Of a DNA stretch of 24,291 bases, positions 7,163 to 13,367 are shown in pieces. Source of the DNA: a virus; the IMG/VR virus record IMGVR_UViG_3300021518_000011, positions 1 through 24,291 of that record. The stretch is one strand, 5' to 3'. Made by a program: the position numbers and the translations under genes. Under the pieces are notes generated by a model, which did not search any database, was not told the DNA's origin, and saw only the letters and a program-made list of their open reading frames with translations. Each line of letters opens with the position of its first letter. Within the stretch, counting starts at the first letter, position 1.

Positions 7163-7888
7163 ATGAGCTCACCCGGTCAACGCCACAAACAGCGCGTCCA
7201 CGCCATGCAGGGGGCTGCGCAAACCGCCAGCTCTGGCATGGCCACCGGCGCGGTGGCTGACAGCCTGCACCTGCAAATGATTGCCCTGGAACAGGACATC
7301 GTGCGTCTGCGCAAGCTGGCCCGTATTGGGGACCGGGTGAACATGAAGCGGGACGAATTGATGCCCAAATATCGCCCCTATGTGGAGCGCTATCTGGCCG
7401 CCGTCAGTGAGTCCGGTCAGCCCTACCAGAACGAGCTGTTTCAACGCCTCATCATCTGGGCCTTCGATGTCGGGGATTTCGACGCCGGCATTGCCTGGGC
7501 GGAGCTCGCCATCGCCCAGGGTCAACGCACCCCGAGCAACATCAAGCGCGACTGGGCCCACTTTGTGGCCGACACCGTGCTGGAGTGGGCCGAGAAGCAA
7601 GCAGCCGAGGGGCATGCCGTCGAGCCCTGGTTCTCCCGGGTGTTCGACAAGGTGCGCAATGACTGGCGCCTCAACGAACGGCTGACCGCCAAGTGGTTCA
7701 AGGCGGCCGGTTGCCTGCTGCTGCGGGACCACGACGGCCAACCTCGCCCCAGCGCCGTGGGGGACAGCACCACCCTGGAGCAGGCCGACCACTGGCTAGC
7801 CCAGGCCGACAAGCTGCACAGCAAGGTGGGCGTCGGCACCTTGCGCCAAAAGATTGCCATGCGCCTGCGGGCGCTGAATCCGGAGTAA
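7163..7888 (+). CDS. M: Terminase small subunit (gpM-like)
   Basis: A 241-aa protein (P2 gpM is about 247 aa), 3 bp after the capsid gene. It matches the P2 small terminase/endonuclease family: SPGQRHKQRVHAMQ at the start, LHLQMIALEQDIVRLRKLARIGDRVNMKRDELMPKYRPYVERYL, and the conserved NELFQRLIIWAFDVGDFDAGIAWAELAI region. It recognises cos and works with gpP in packaging and cos cleavage. The C-terminal ~60 residues contain LEQADHWLAQADKLHSKVGVGTLRQKIAMRLRALN, a helical end seen in the family. It is followed by a 172-bp gap, unusual in this operon. Confidence 0.93.
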   Translation: MSSPGQRHKQRVHAMQGAAQTASSGMATGAVADSLHLQMIALEQDIVRLRKLARIGDRVNMKRDELMPKYRPYVERYLAAVSESGQPYQNELFQRLIIWAFDVGDFDAGIAWAELAIAQGQRTPSNIKRDWAHFVADTVLEWAEKQAAEGHAVEPWFSRVFDKVRNDWRLNERLTAKWFKAAGCLLLRDHDGQPRPSAVGDSTTLEQADHWLAQADKLHSKVGVGTLRQKIAMRLRALNPE

Positions 7889-8060
7889 CCGACTCTCCGC
7901 GCCGTCGCACCCCGGCGGGGAGGATAGGCCAGCCGCAAGGCCCGCGCCGAATCCTGCGATCCGTGGCTACAGGGGTGCACCTTTTCTCGCCGCGCCATCG
8001 GCGACCCGCGCAACCGGGGCAGTGGTGTTCACATTAGCAAGCATCAACAGGGGTCCAGAC
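7889..8060. other. Non-coding 172-bp gap between M and L
   Basis: No convincing ORF on either strand and no tRNA-like fold was seen. Small inverted repeats are present: TCGCCG at 7987-7992 with CGGCGA at 7999-8004 (6-nt loop), and CCCC/GGGG around 7911-7921. Neither has a T-run, so no terminator is called. The only clear signal is the AGGGG ribosome binding site of L at 8049-8053. It may hold an internal promoter or be the remnant of a lost gene. Confidence 0.4.
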
Positions 8061-8522
8061 ATGTTTGCAGGCAAGGATATCGACTACAGCGCCGCCACTA
8101 TCCGCAATGATGGGTTTTGGCCGGATGTGGCCGTGGCCGACTTCGAGCGCCGCCGCGCCCTGCCTGCTGACCTCGACCAACAGACCACTGGCGCCGCCCT
8201 GCTGGCCGCCGTCTCTGAAATCAATCGGCAGCTCGCCAGCCACCAGGCCGCGCTACAGGCCAAGGGCTACGTCAGTGCCGCCGCCGTGCCGGGCCCCAGC
8301 CTGGAAGGCGGTACCAATGCCCTGACCGAGCAATACCTGGCCGCCGTGTTTGCCCGCGCCAAGGCCGCGCTGCTGCCGGAGTTCGCCAGCGTTACCGAGC
8401 GGGCCACCGCCAACAACCAGTTGGAACGCTCGCCAGACCAACGCGCCCAGTTGCTGGCAGAGAGTCAGCAACTGGTGCGCAGTATCAAGGGCAAGTACCG
8501 GGCAGGGGTCTCGTTGATATGA
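8061..8522 (+). CDS. L: Head completion protein (gpL-like)
   Basis: A 153-aa protein of the P2 head-completion (GPL) family. The start is set at ATG 8061 (MFAGKDIDYSAATIRNDGFWPD), 7 bp after AGGGG; the region just upstream does not look coding. The opening segment and the Y..A...A...LLPEF.SV..R stretch are typical. Family members (P2 gpL is about 169 aa) act as the connector adaptor that closes the filled head before the tail joins. Its stop overlaps the next gene (ATGA). The P2 tail gene X and the P2 lysis cassette, which follow L in P2, are absent here. Confidence 0.88.
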   Translation: MFAGKDIDYSAATIRNDGFWPDVAVADFERRRALPADLDQQTTGAALLAAVSEINRQLASHQAALQAKGYVSAAAVPGPSLEGGTNALTEQYLAAVFARAKAALLPEFASVTERATANNQLERSPDQRAQLLAESQQLVRSIKGKYRAGVSLI

Positions 8523-9040
8523 GTGTGGATATGACCGAGCAACAAGCCCAGGGGTATTTCCTGCAGGCACTTCACACCGAGCTGCTGCGGATACTGCCGG
8601 CCAAGTGCCACAAACGCCTGGATAGCTGGATGGAGAACGGCACCATCAAGCTGGAACCCAAGAACATGGGCCCCACCGGAATGGATGTGGCCAGGCTCAG
8701 CTATCTGGCGGTGTTCACCATCGAGCAGTTGCCGTTTCGCGAGCTGGATCCAGCCATCGTGCTGGCCGCCGTCGCCGCCTGGGTGCAGGAACATGACGAA
8801 TATCGCGAGCAGTCTGAACTGCCAGACCCCATCTACGCCGTCACCCCGAACGATGAGAAGACGGCAGACCTTGAGCTCCAGATTGAGTTCATCGAGCCGC
8901 TGCGCCTGATTGAGCACCCAAGCGGCCCCATCAACTGGGAAGGAAAGCGCTGGAACGTGGCCCCCTACGACATCTGGGTCGCCGAGCAGATTGATCTGAA
9001 CGTCGCCGGCGACCACCACCTGTTGGGCAAGTCAGCATGA
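8519..9040 (+). CDS. R: Tail completion protein (gpR-like)
   Basis: A 173-aa protein with an ATGA overlap on both sides. It fits the P2 gpR tail completion family: an ALHTELLRILPAKCHKRLDSWMENG start, the FTIEQLPFRELDPAIVLAAVAAWVQEHD core, and LPDPIYAVTPNDEKTADLELQIEFIEPLRLIE. These proteins finish the head-proximal end of the tail, where it joins the head. An alternative ATG at 8531 (MTEQQ) would remove four residues. Order L-R-S fits the family if X and the lysis genes of P2 are left out. Confidence 0.85.
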   Translation: MSVDMTEQQAQGYFLQALHTELLRILPAKCHKRLDSWMENGTIKLEPKNMGPTGMDVARLSYLAVFTIEQLPFRELDPAIVLAAVAAWVQEHDEYREQSELPDPIYAVTPNDEKTADLELQIEFIEPLRLIEHPSGPINWEGKRWNVAPYDIWVAEQIDLNVAGDHHLLGKSA

Positions 9041-9744
9041 TCACCGTCAACGTCGACAACATCGCGCTCATCAAGCAGCTCAAGCTGCTGGAGATGCCCC
9101 CCAAGAAGCGCCAGCGCCTGGTCTGGCGCGCCGCCAGAGAACTCCAAAAGCTGGCCAGAAGCAACAACCGCAAGCAGCAGGACTGGAATGGCAGGGCCTG
9201 GGCTCCCCGCAAAAAGGGCCGTCGCAAGATGCTGCAGGGGCTGGGCAAGCTGTTGGTGATCCATGAGCCGAGCGCGACCTGGCCAGAAGTGTTTATCCGG
9301 TTTAGCCAAGGTCGCTACAAAACCACCGGCGCCAAACCCATCCATGCCGGGGTGATCGGAGCTGCGCACCAGCATGGCACCTCCAGAACGGTCACCGCGG
9401 GCACCGCGATTAAGGCGCTCAACGGGACGGGCAAAGAGAAACCCGCCACCCGAGCCCAGGCGAAAAAGCTGCGGGCGCTCGGGTACCGGCGGCCAGGCAA
9501 GCGCAAAGGGAGCCATGTATCCGCGTCGCTCGGCTGGATCACGCAGCACCTCAACAGTGCCCAAGCCAGCGTCGTTATCAAAAAGCTCAAGGGAGAAGCC
9601 GCCAAGACCAGCTGGACCATCACGATACCGGCCAGGCCATTCCTGGGGGCCAACGCCAAGCAGCGGGAGCACGCATTTGCCCGCGCCCTGCAGGGGATTA
9701 ACTATGGCTGGGACGTCAACAAGCAAGACCTCAAGAGGAAATAA
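9037..9744 (+). CDS. S: Tail completion/virion morphogenesis protein (gpS-like)
   Basis: A 235-aa basic protein with an ATGA overlap with R. It matches the phage virion morphogenesis (gpS) family: KKRQRLVWRAARELQKLARSNNRKQQDWNGRAWAPRKKGRRKML, then a Q.HGTSR motif and a C-terminal P.RPFLGAN. The P2 protein is about 150 aa; the extra ~85 residues come from a Lys/Arg-rich middle section (~125-180, KEKPATRAQAKKLRALGYRRPGKRKG) seen in HP1/K139-type versions. It acts with gpR in tail completion, probably capping the tube or mediating head-tail joining. Confidence 0.85.
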   Translation: MITVNVDNIALIKQLKLLEMPPKKRQRLVWRAARELQKLARSNNRKQQDWNGRAWAPRKKGRRKMLQGLGKLLVIHEPSATWPEVFIRFSQGRYKTTGAKPIHAGVIGAAHQHGTSRTVTAGTAIKALNGTGKEKPATRAQAKKLRALGYRRPGKRKGSHVSASLGWITQHLNSAQASVVIKKLKGEAAKTSWTITIPARPFLGANAKQREHAFARALQGINYGWDVNKQDLKRK

Positions 9745-9747
9745 GCC

Positions 9748-10884
9748 ATGTGGCCTTATGTGCAGATCAACAACTTGAACCAGATGCAGGGGCCGGTGAC
9801 GGAGGTCGAACGCCACCTGCTGTTCATCGGCAGCGCCGCCAGCAACACCGGCAAACTGCTCTCCCTCAACGCCCAGTCAGACCTCGACCAGCTGCTCGGC
9901 AGCGCAGACAGCGAGCTCAAAGCCAACCTGCTGGCCGCCCGTGATAACGCCGGCCAGAACTGGAGCGCCGGCGCCTACGTGCTGCCCACCGACCAATCCT
10001 GGCTGGATGCCGTGCGCAGCGCCCAGCAGACCCAATCCTTTGAAGGGGTGGTGGTACTGGGTCAGGTGTGGGACCAGGCAAAAATCAACGCCGCCCACGC
10101 CCTCAACCAGGAGCTGATCGCCAAGTGGGGGCGCTGGCAGTTCATGCTGCTGGCGGTGCCCGGTATTGTTGCCAAGGCCGTCGGCAAGGATGGCACCGCC
10201 CAAGCATGGAGCGAGTACGAGGCCAAGCTGGCCACCCTGCAGGACGGTATCAAGGCCGACTCCATCAGCCTGGTGCCCCAGCTTTGGCCCAACCTCGCCG
10301 GCGCCTATGCAGGACGTCTGTGCAACCGGGCGGTGAGCATCGCCGACAGCCCCTGCCGGGTGAAGACCGGCGCCCTGGTCGGCCTTGGCAACAAGCCGGT
10401 GGACAAAGACGGGATCCCGCTGCCGCTGGCCACCCTGCAGACCCTGGAACAAAACCGGTATTCGGTACCGATGTGGTACCCGGATTATGACGGCACCTAC
10501 TGGGCCGATGGCCGCACCCTGGATGCCGAGGGTGGCGACTACCAGGTGATCGAAAACCTGCGTATTGCCTACAAGGTGGCGCGCCGGATGCGGATCCGGG
10601 CCATTGCCCGCATCGGGGATCGCTCGTTCAACTCCACCCCGGGCAGCACCGCCATGGCCATCACCTACTTTGGCAAGGATCTGCGCACCATGGCCAAGGC
10701 AACCACCATCAACGGCCAGCCGTTCCCGGGCGACATCGCCTCCCCCCAGGATGGCGACATCTCCATCCAGTGGACAGCCAAGAATCTGGTCTCGGTGTTT
10801 GTGGTGGTGCGCACCGTGGACTGCCCCAAGGGGATCATCGTCAACATCATGCTCGATCTGAGCCTCAACAACGGGGAGGGTTAA
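9748..10884 (+). CDS. Contractile tail sheath protein, DUF2586 type
   Basis: A 378-aa protein in the position of P2 FI but of the DUF2586 sheath type found in HP1/K139-like phages, not the P2 FI family. Recognisable parts are the opening WPYVQINNLNQMQGPVTEVERHLLFIGSA, a NRYSVPMWYPDYDGTYWADGRTL stretch and the C-terminal VARRMRIRAIARIGDRSFNSTPGS region, where the conserved sheath core lies. The last residues (VVRTVDCPKGIIVNIMLDLS) supply the strand exchanged between subunits in contractile sheaths. The gene starts 3 bp after S; the tube gene follows 3 bp after its stop. Confidence 0.88.
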   Translation: MWPYVQINNLNQMQGPVTEVERHLLFIGSAASNTGKLLSLNAQSDLDQLLGSADSELKANLLAARDNAGQNWSAGAYVLPTDQSWLDAVRSAQQTQSFEGVVVLGQVWDQAKINAAHALNQELIAKWGRWQFMLLAVPGIVAKAVGKDGTAQAWSEYEAKLATLQDGIKADSISLVPQLWPNLAGAYAGRLCNRAVSIADSPCRVKTGALVGLGNKPVDKDGIPLPLATLQTLEQNRYSVPMWYPDYDGTYWADGRTLDAEGGDYQVIENLRIAYKVARRMRIRAIARIGDRSFNSTPGSTAMAITYFGKDLRTMAKATTINGQPFPGDIASPQDGDISIQWTAKNLVSVFVVVRTVDCPKGIIVNIMLDLSLNNGEG

Positions 10885-10887
10885 CCC

Positions 10888-11343
10888 GTGACCAAACGCT
10901 TTTCCGGTATCAACTTCGACACCACCCTGATGGGGGCCATGGTCCACGTCGAAAAGGCCAGCCTCTCCATCACCGACAACAGCGCAGTGGCGCAAACCCG
11001 GGGCATTCCCGATGGCTTTGTGGATGGGGATGTCTCGGCCGAGTGTGAATTCGAGCTCGACACCAAGAACCTCAAGCAGCTGATCGCCGCCGCCAAACGG
11101 GCCGGCAGCTGGCGCGGGATGGAGCCGGACGATGTGCTGTTCTACGCCAGCACCGGCAGCGAGGAGATCAAGGTGGAAGCCTTCGGCGTCAAGCTGAACG
11201 TGGCCGACCTGCTCGACATCGACCCCAAAGGTGGCAGCAAGACCGTGCACAAGGTGAAAGGCTTCGTTACCTCCCCCGATTTCGTCCACCTCGATGGCGT
11301 GCCGTACCTCTCCAAGGACGACACCCGCCACCTGATGGATTAA
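10888..11343 (+). CDS. Tail tube protein, DUF2597 type
   Basis: A 151-aa protein starting at GTG 10888, with GGGGAGGG at 10873-10880 as ribosome binding site. Its composition and motifs (RFSGINFDTTLMGAMVHVEKASLSITDNSAVAQTRGIPDGFVDGDVSAECEFELD) fit the DUF2597 family, which takes the tube (FII) position in HP1-type phages. It would stack as hexameric rings inside the sheath. The sheath-tube pair and the lysis cassette downstream set this phage apart from P2, where the cassette lies near L. Confidence 0.86.
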   Translation: MTKRFSGINFDTTLMGAMVHVEKASLSITDNSAVAQTRGIPDGFVDGDVSAECEFELDTKNLKQLIAAAKRAGSWRGMEPDDVLFYASTGSEEIKVEAFGVKLNVADLLDIDPKGGSKTVHKVKGFVTSPDFVHLDGVPYLSKDDTRHLMD

Positions 11344-11353
11344 GGGGCGCGCC

Positions 11354-11563
11354 TTGGACGACATCGACCGCGCCACCCGCCACGCCGCCCGCATGCTGGC
11401 GGTCCAGTTGGCCAACCAGGTGGGCAAAGGCCACTACCAGGGGGAAAGCCTGCACCAGTGCGAAGAGTGCGACGACCCCATCCCGGAAGGACGCCGCCGC
11501 CACATCCCCGGGGTGCGCCTGTGTACCCCCTGTCAGACCCGCCTTGAGCGGCTGGGTCGCTAA
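11354..11563 (+). CDS. TraR/DksA-type C4 zinc-finger protein
   Basis: A 69-aa protein starting at TTG 11354, six bases after AAGGGG (11342-11347), which overlaps the tube stop. C36-x2-C39-x17-C57-x2-C60 is the DksA/TraR zinc finger. The N-terminal helix (MDDIDRATRHAARMLAVQL) resembles TraR, which binds the RNA polymerase secondary channel and acts without ppGpp. The protein may shift host transcription late in infection. The N-terminal DxxD (D2, D3, D5) could act like the acidic tip of TraR. It is common in P2-like phages (P2 orf82 type), but here it stands just ahead of the holin. Confidence 0.85.
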   Translation: MDDIDRATRHAARMLAVQLANQVGKGHYQGESLHQCEECDDPIPEGRRRHIPGVRLCTPCQTRLERLGR

Positions 11564-11577
11564 TCAGAGCAACGGAC

Positions 11578-11913
11578 ATGAACCCTATGCCAAACAAAGA
11601 CCCCACCTTCTGGACCGCTCTACTGGCCTGGTTGATGGACAACTGGCCCGCCGTCTATGGGGCACTGCTGGCGCTGGCCATCGCCTTTCTGCGCATCACC
11701 TACGCCGGCGGGCGGGGTCGCCGCCGCCTGATCGAATCCCTGCTGTGCGGCCTCATCACCCTGGCGGCCGCCACCGGCACCCATCTGCTCGGGATCCCCC
11801 AGGAGGCCACCCCGTTGCTGGGTGGCATGGTGGGGCTGCTTGGGATCGACATCATCCGCGATCGGGCCGCACTGATGTTTCGCAAGAAGGAGGACAACAA
11901 TGCCGCGCAGTAA
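11578..11913 (+). CDS. Holin (three-TM, class I-like)
   Basis: A 111-aa membrane protein with three predicted segments: ~24-43 (PAVYGALLALAIAFLRITYA), ~51-71 (LIESLLCGLITLAAATGTHLL) and ~78-94 (TPLLGGMVGLLGIDIIR). The C-terminal tail is charged (RKKEDNN). Arrangement and length fit phage holins of the LydA/lambda type. It would form lesions in the inner membrane that release the endolysin, which has no signal of its own. The ATG at 11578 is taken; a second ATG at M4 (11587) exists, but no extra charge separates the two products. The 3' end overlaps the endolysin gene by 14 bp. Confidence 0.85.
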   Translation: MNPMPNKDPTFWTALLAWLMDNWPAVYGALLALAIAFLRITYAGGRGRRRLIESLLCGLITLAAATGTHLLGIPQEATPLLGGMVGLLGIDIIRDRAALMFRKKEDNNAAQ

Positions 11914-12361
11914 CTGCCATCCGCAGGTGGCCGCCTTTCTCGACCTGCTCGCCTATGCCGAAGGCACCAAGGATCTCGGGGACGACGGTTACAACAAGCT
12001 GGTCAATCCGGCGGGGTTCTTCACCGACTACCGCACCCACCCGAACGTGCTGGTGCAGGTCAACAAGACCCTGAGCAGCACCGCCGCCGGCCGCTATCAG
12101 CATCTATCCAAACATTGGCCGCACTACCGCGATCAGCTCGGCCTGCCGGACTTTGGCCCCGCGTCGCAAGACGCCTGGGCCATCCAGCTCATTCGCGAGC
12201 GCAAGGCGCTGGACGATGTGCTCAAGGGGCGCATCCCCCAGGCGGTGGCCAAGTGCGCCAACATCTGGGCCAGCCTGCCAGGAGCCGGTTACGGCCAGCG
12301 TGAACACAAGCTTGCCGACCTGCTGGCCAAGTTCACCGAGTTCGGCGGGGTGCTGGCATGA
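11900..12361 (+). CDS. Endolysin, lambda R-type lytic transglycosylase
   Basis: A 153-aa protein strongly similar by eye to lambda R (158 aa). Shared blocks are AFLDLLAYAEGT with catalytic E21 (E19 in lambda), the LFTDY.DHP-like FFTDYRTHPNVLV, LSSTAAGRYQHLS, QLGLPDFGPASQDAWAIQLI.ER, and CANIWASLPGAGYGQREHKL. Lambda R cuts the glycan strand between MurNAc and GlcNAc to form 1,6-anhydro ends. There is no N-terminal signal or SAR segment, so release depends on the holin. AAGGAGG at 11887-11893 lies inside the holin gene. Its stop overlaps the spanin gene (ATGA). Confidence 0.94.
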   Translation: MPRSNCHPQVAAFLDLLAYAEGTKDLGDDGYNKLVNPAGFFTDYRTHPNVLVQVNKTLSSTAAGRYQHLSKHWPHYRDQLGLPDFGPASQDAWAIQLIRERKALDDVLKGRIPQAVAKCANIWASLPGAGYGQREHKLADLLAKFTEFGGVLA

Positions 12362-12792
12362 GCACGCTCATCCGGTTTCTGCCGACCATCATCGGCTTTG
12401 TCCTTGGCACCCTGTTGTTTACCCAAGGCGAACGGCTCACACAGCGCACCAAGGAGCTGGCCAGCGCTAACGACACCATCAACATCCTGCAGGCCGTCAA
12501 CACCCAGCAAGCGACCGCCTTCCAGGAACTGCTGATGCAGGCAAAGGGCTTGCGCCTGCTGCTAAGCGACCAGAACGCGGCCTTGGCCGAGCTCGACAAC
12601 CAGAACAGGAAAACCGCCGATGAACTGCAAGAAGCCCTGGCCACGCCGCCGGCGGGCCGCCCGGACTGTGCTCGCGAGCCTTTGCCTAGCGGTGCTTTGC
12701 GCCTGCTCCAGCCAGCCCACCACGGTGGTGCAAACCCAGGTGGTAAAGCAGCTACCGCCGCCCGGACTGGTGCCCCACTGCCCGGAACCTGA
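12358..12792 (+). CDS. Inner-membrane spanin (Rz/LysB-like)
   Basis: A 144-aa protein with an N-terminal membrane anchor (residues ~5-21, IRFLPTIIGFVLGTLLF) followed by a long helical periplasmic section (QGERLTQRTKELASANDTINILQ... and NAALAELDNQNRKTADELQEAL). This matches i-spanins such as Rz and P2 LysB. Spanins join inner and outer membrane in the last lysis step. The gene overlaps the endolysin by ATGA. Its 3' third is shared out of frame with the o-spanin, so the C-terminal ~50 residues (Gly/Ala/Pro-rich) are probably constrained by the other frame. Confidence 0.85.
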   Translation: MSTLIRFLPTIIGFVLGTLLFTQGERLTQRTKELASANDTINILQAVNTQQATAFQELLMQAKGLRLLLSDQNAALAELDNQNRKTADELQEALATPPAGRPDCAREPLPSGALRLLQPAHHGGANPGGKAATAARTGAPLPGT

Positions 12793-12919
12793 TTTTACGG
12801 GGAGCACCTACGGCGAGGCCGTGCGGTTCATCCCCACCCTGCAGACGGCGCTGCGCCGCTGCCAAACCCAACTCGACACCCTGAACCAGTGGATTGAACA
12901 AGAGGAAACCACCCCATGA
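12620..12919 (+). CDS. Outer-membrane spanin lipoprotein (Rz1/LysC-like), overlapping in the +1 frame
   Basis: A 99-aa protein read in the +1 frame relative to the i-spanin, embedded for 173 bp and then running past it. The signal is typical of a lipoprotein: basic start (KKPWPRRRRAAR), hydrophobic stretch (TVLASLCLAVL) and lipobox L26-C27-A28-C29, so mature lipid-linked Cys29 is expected. A proline-rich patch (QLPPPGLVPHCPEP) follows, as in Rz1. AGGA at 12607-12610 supports ATG 12620. It would be the outer-membrane partner of the inner spanin. The C-terminus extends further than lambda Rz1, as in P2 LysC-type proteins. Confidence 0.85.
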   Translation: MNCKKPWPRRRRAARTVLASLCLAVLCACSSQPTTVVQTQVVKQLPPPGLVPHCPEPDFTGSTYGEAVRFIPTLQTALRRCQTQLDTLNQWIEQEETTP

Positions 12920-13179
12920 GCAAGCAAACCATCACCCTGACTATCGCCGGTACCGATATCCGCTTTGTGCCCACCATGGTGGCCTACAACAGCTACATCA
13001 ACGGCCTGTCGATGACCGACAAGGTGGCGCCGTCCCACCAGTACCTCAAGCGCATCGTCGACGCCGATAGCAAAGAGGCGCTGGATGGCTTGCTGGCCCG
13101 CCCGGGCGCAGCCCTGCAGATCGCCGCCAAGGTCAACGAGCAGTATGCCCCGGACCTGGATATCGAAGTAAAAAACTGA
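12916..13179 (+). CDS. E: Tail assembly chaperone, short product (gpE-like)
   Basis: An 87-aa protein overlapping the o-spanin by ATGA. It is like the small tail chaperones between tube and tape measure in P2 (E) and lambda (G). It ends GTA AAA AAC TGA: the last codons form an A AAA AAC slippery heptamer, and the stop comes immediately after. Normal termination gives the short form; a -1 shift gives the long one, annotated separately. The short form would coat the tape measure during tail assembly and is not expected in the virion. Sequence identity to known E is not clear; the assignment rests on position, size and frameshift site. Confidence 0.87.
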   Translation: MSKQTITLTIAGTDIRFVPTMVAYNSYINGLSMTDKVAPSHQYLKRIVDADSKEALDGLLARPGAALQIAAKVNEQYAPDLDIEVKN

Positions 13180-13364
13180 CCGCGCGCGCCGAGGCCATCG
13201 AGCACAACCAACTGGAGCAGGTGCTGGCGCTGCGTCGCCACTACCTGCCCCATGAAGATGACGAACTCGACACCCTGGCTCGCGCCCTCTGGTTAGACAA
13301 GTACCACGCCCAACGCCTCGCCCATGCGGTCGCCGAGGGCATCGCCACCGCCTTCAATGGATAA
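12916..13364 (+). CDS. Tail assembly chaperone, -1 frameshift product (gpE+E'-like)
   Basis: If ribosomes slip back one base at 13170-13176, translation continues ...KK-LTARAEAIEHNQLEQVLALRRHYLPHEDDELD... to the TAA at 13362-13364, giving a 149-aa fusion. The second frame has no start of its own and its extension ends with helical, chaperone-like sequence (ALWLDKYHAQRLAHAVAEGIATAFNG). This parallels P2 E+E' and lambda GT, where the long form recruits tube protein. It ends 3 bp before the tape measure ATG. The frameshift is inferred from the site, from the open downstream frame and from a possible stem after it. Confidence 0.85.
13170..13176 (+). other. Programmed -1 frameshift slippery heptamer A AAA AAC
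   Basis: The heptamer is in the right phase (GTA AAA AAC) and the 0-frame stop TGA follows at once. Six bases downstream a stem can form: CGCGCGCC (13183-13190) with GGCGC-T-GCG (13226-13234). An inner stem AGCAC/GTGCT (13201-13205 and 13221-13225) stacks on it. The spacing suits a -1 stimulator. Confidence 0.88.
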
Positions 13365-13367
13365 ATC

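Noticed and set aside
7889-8060. tRNA or terminator in the M-L gap
   Set aside because: No cloverleaf or T-loop consensus could be placed, and the small stems are not followed by T-runs.
9877-11427. A 516-codon open frame on the - strand
   Set aside because: It lies opposite the sheath and tube genes, which have clear family features and ribosome binding sites. Its His/Gly/Val-rich sequence is typical of the antisense frame of a GC-rich gene.
11578-11589. Holin dual-start (holin/antiholin) at M1 and M4
   Set aside because: The two starts would differ by MNP with no added charge, unlike the lambda S dual start, so no antiholin is claimed.
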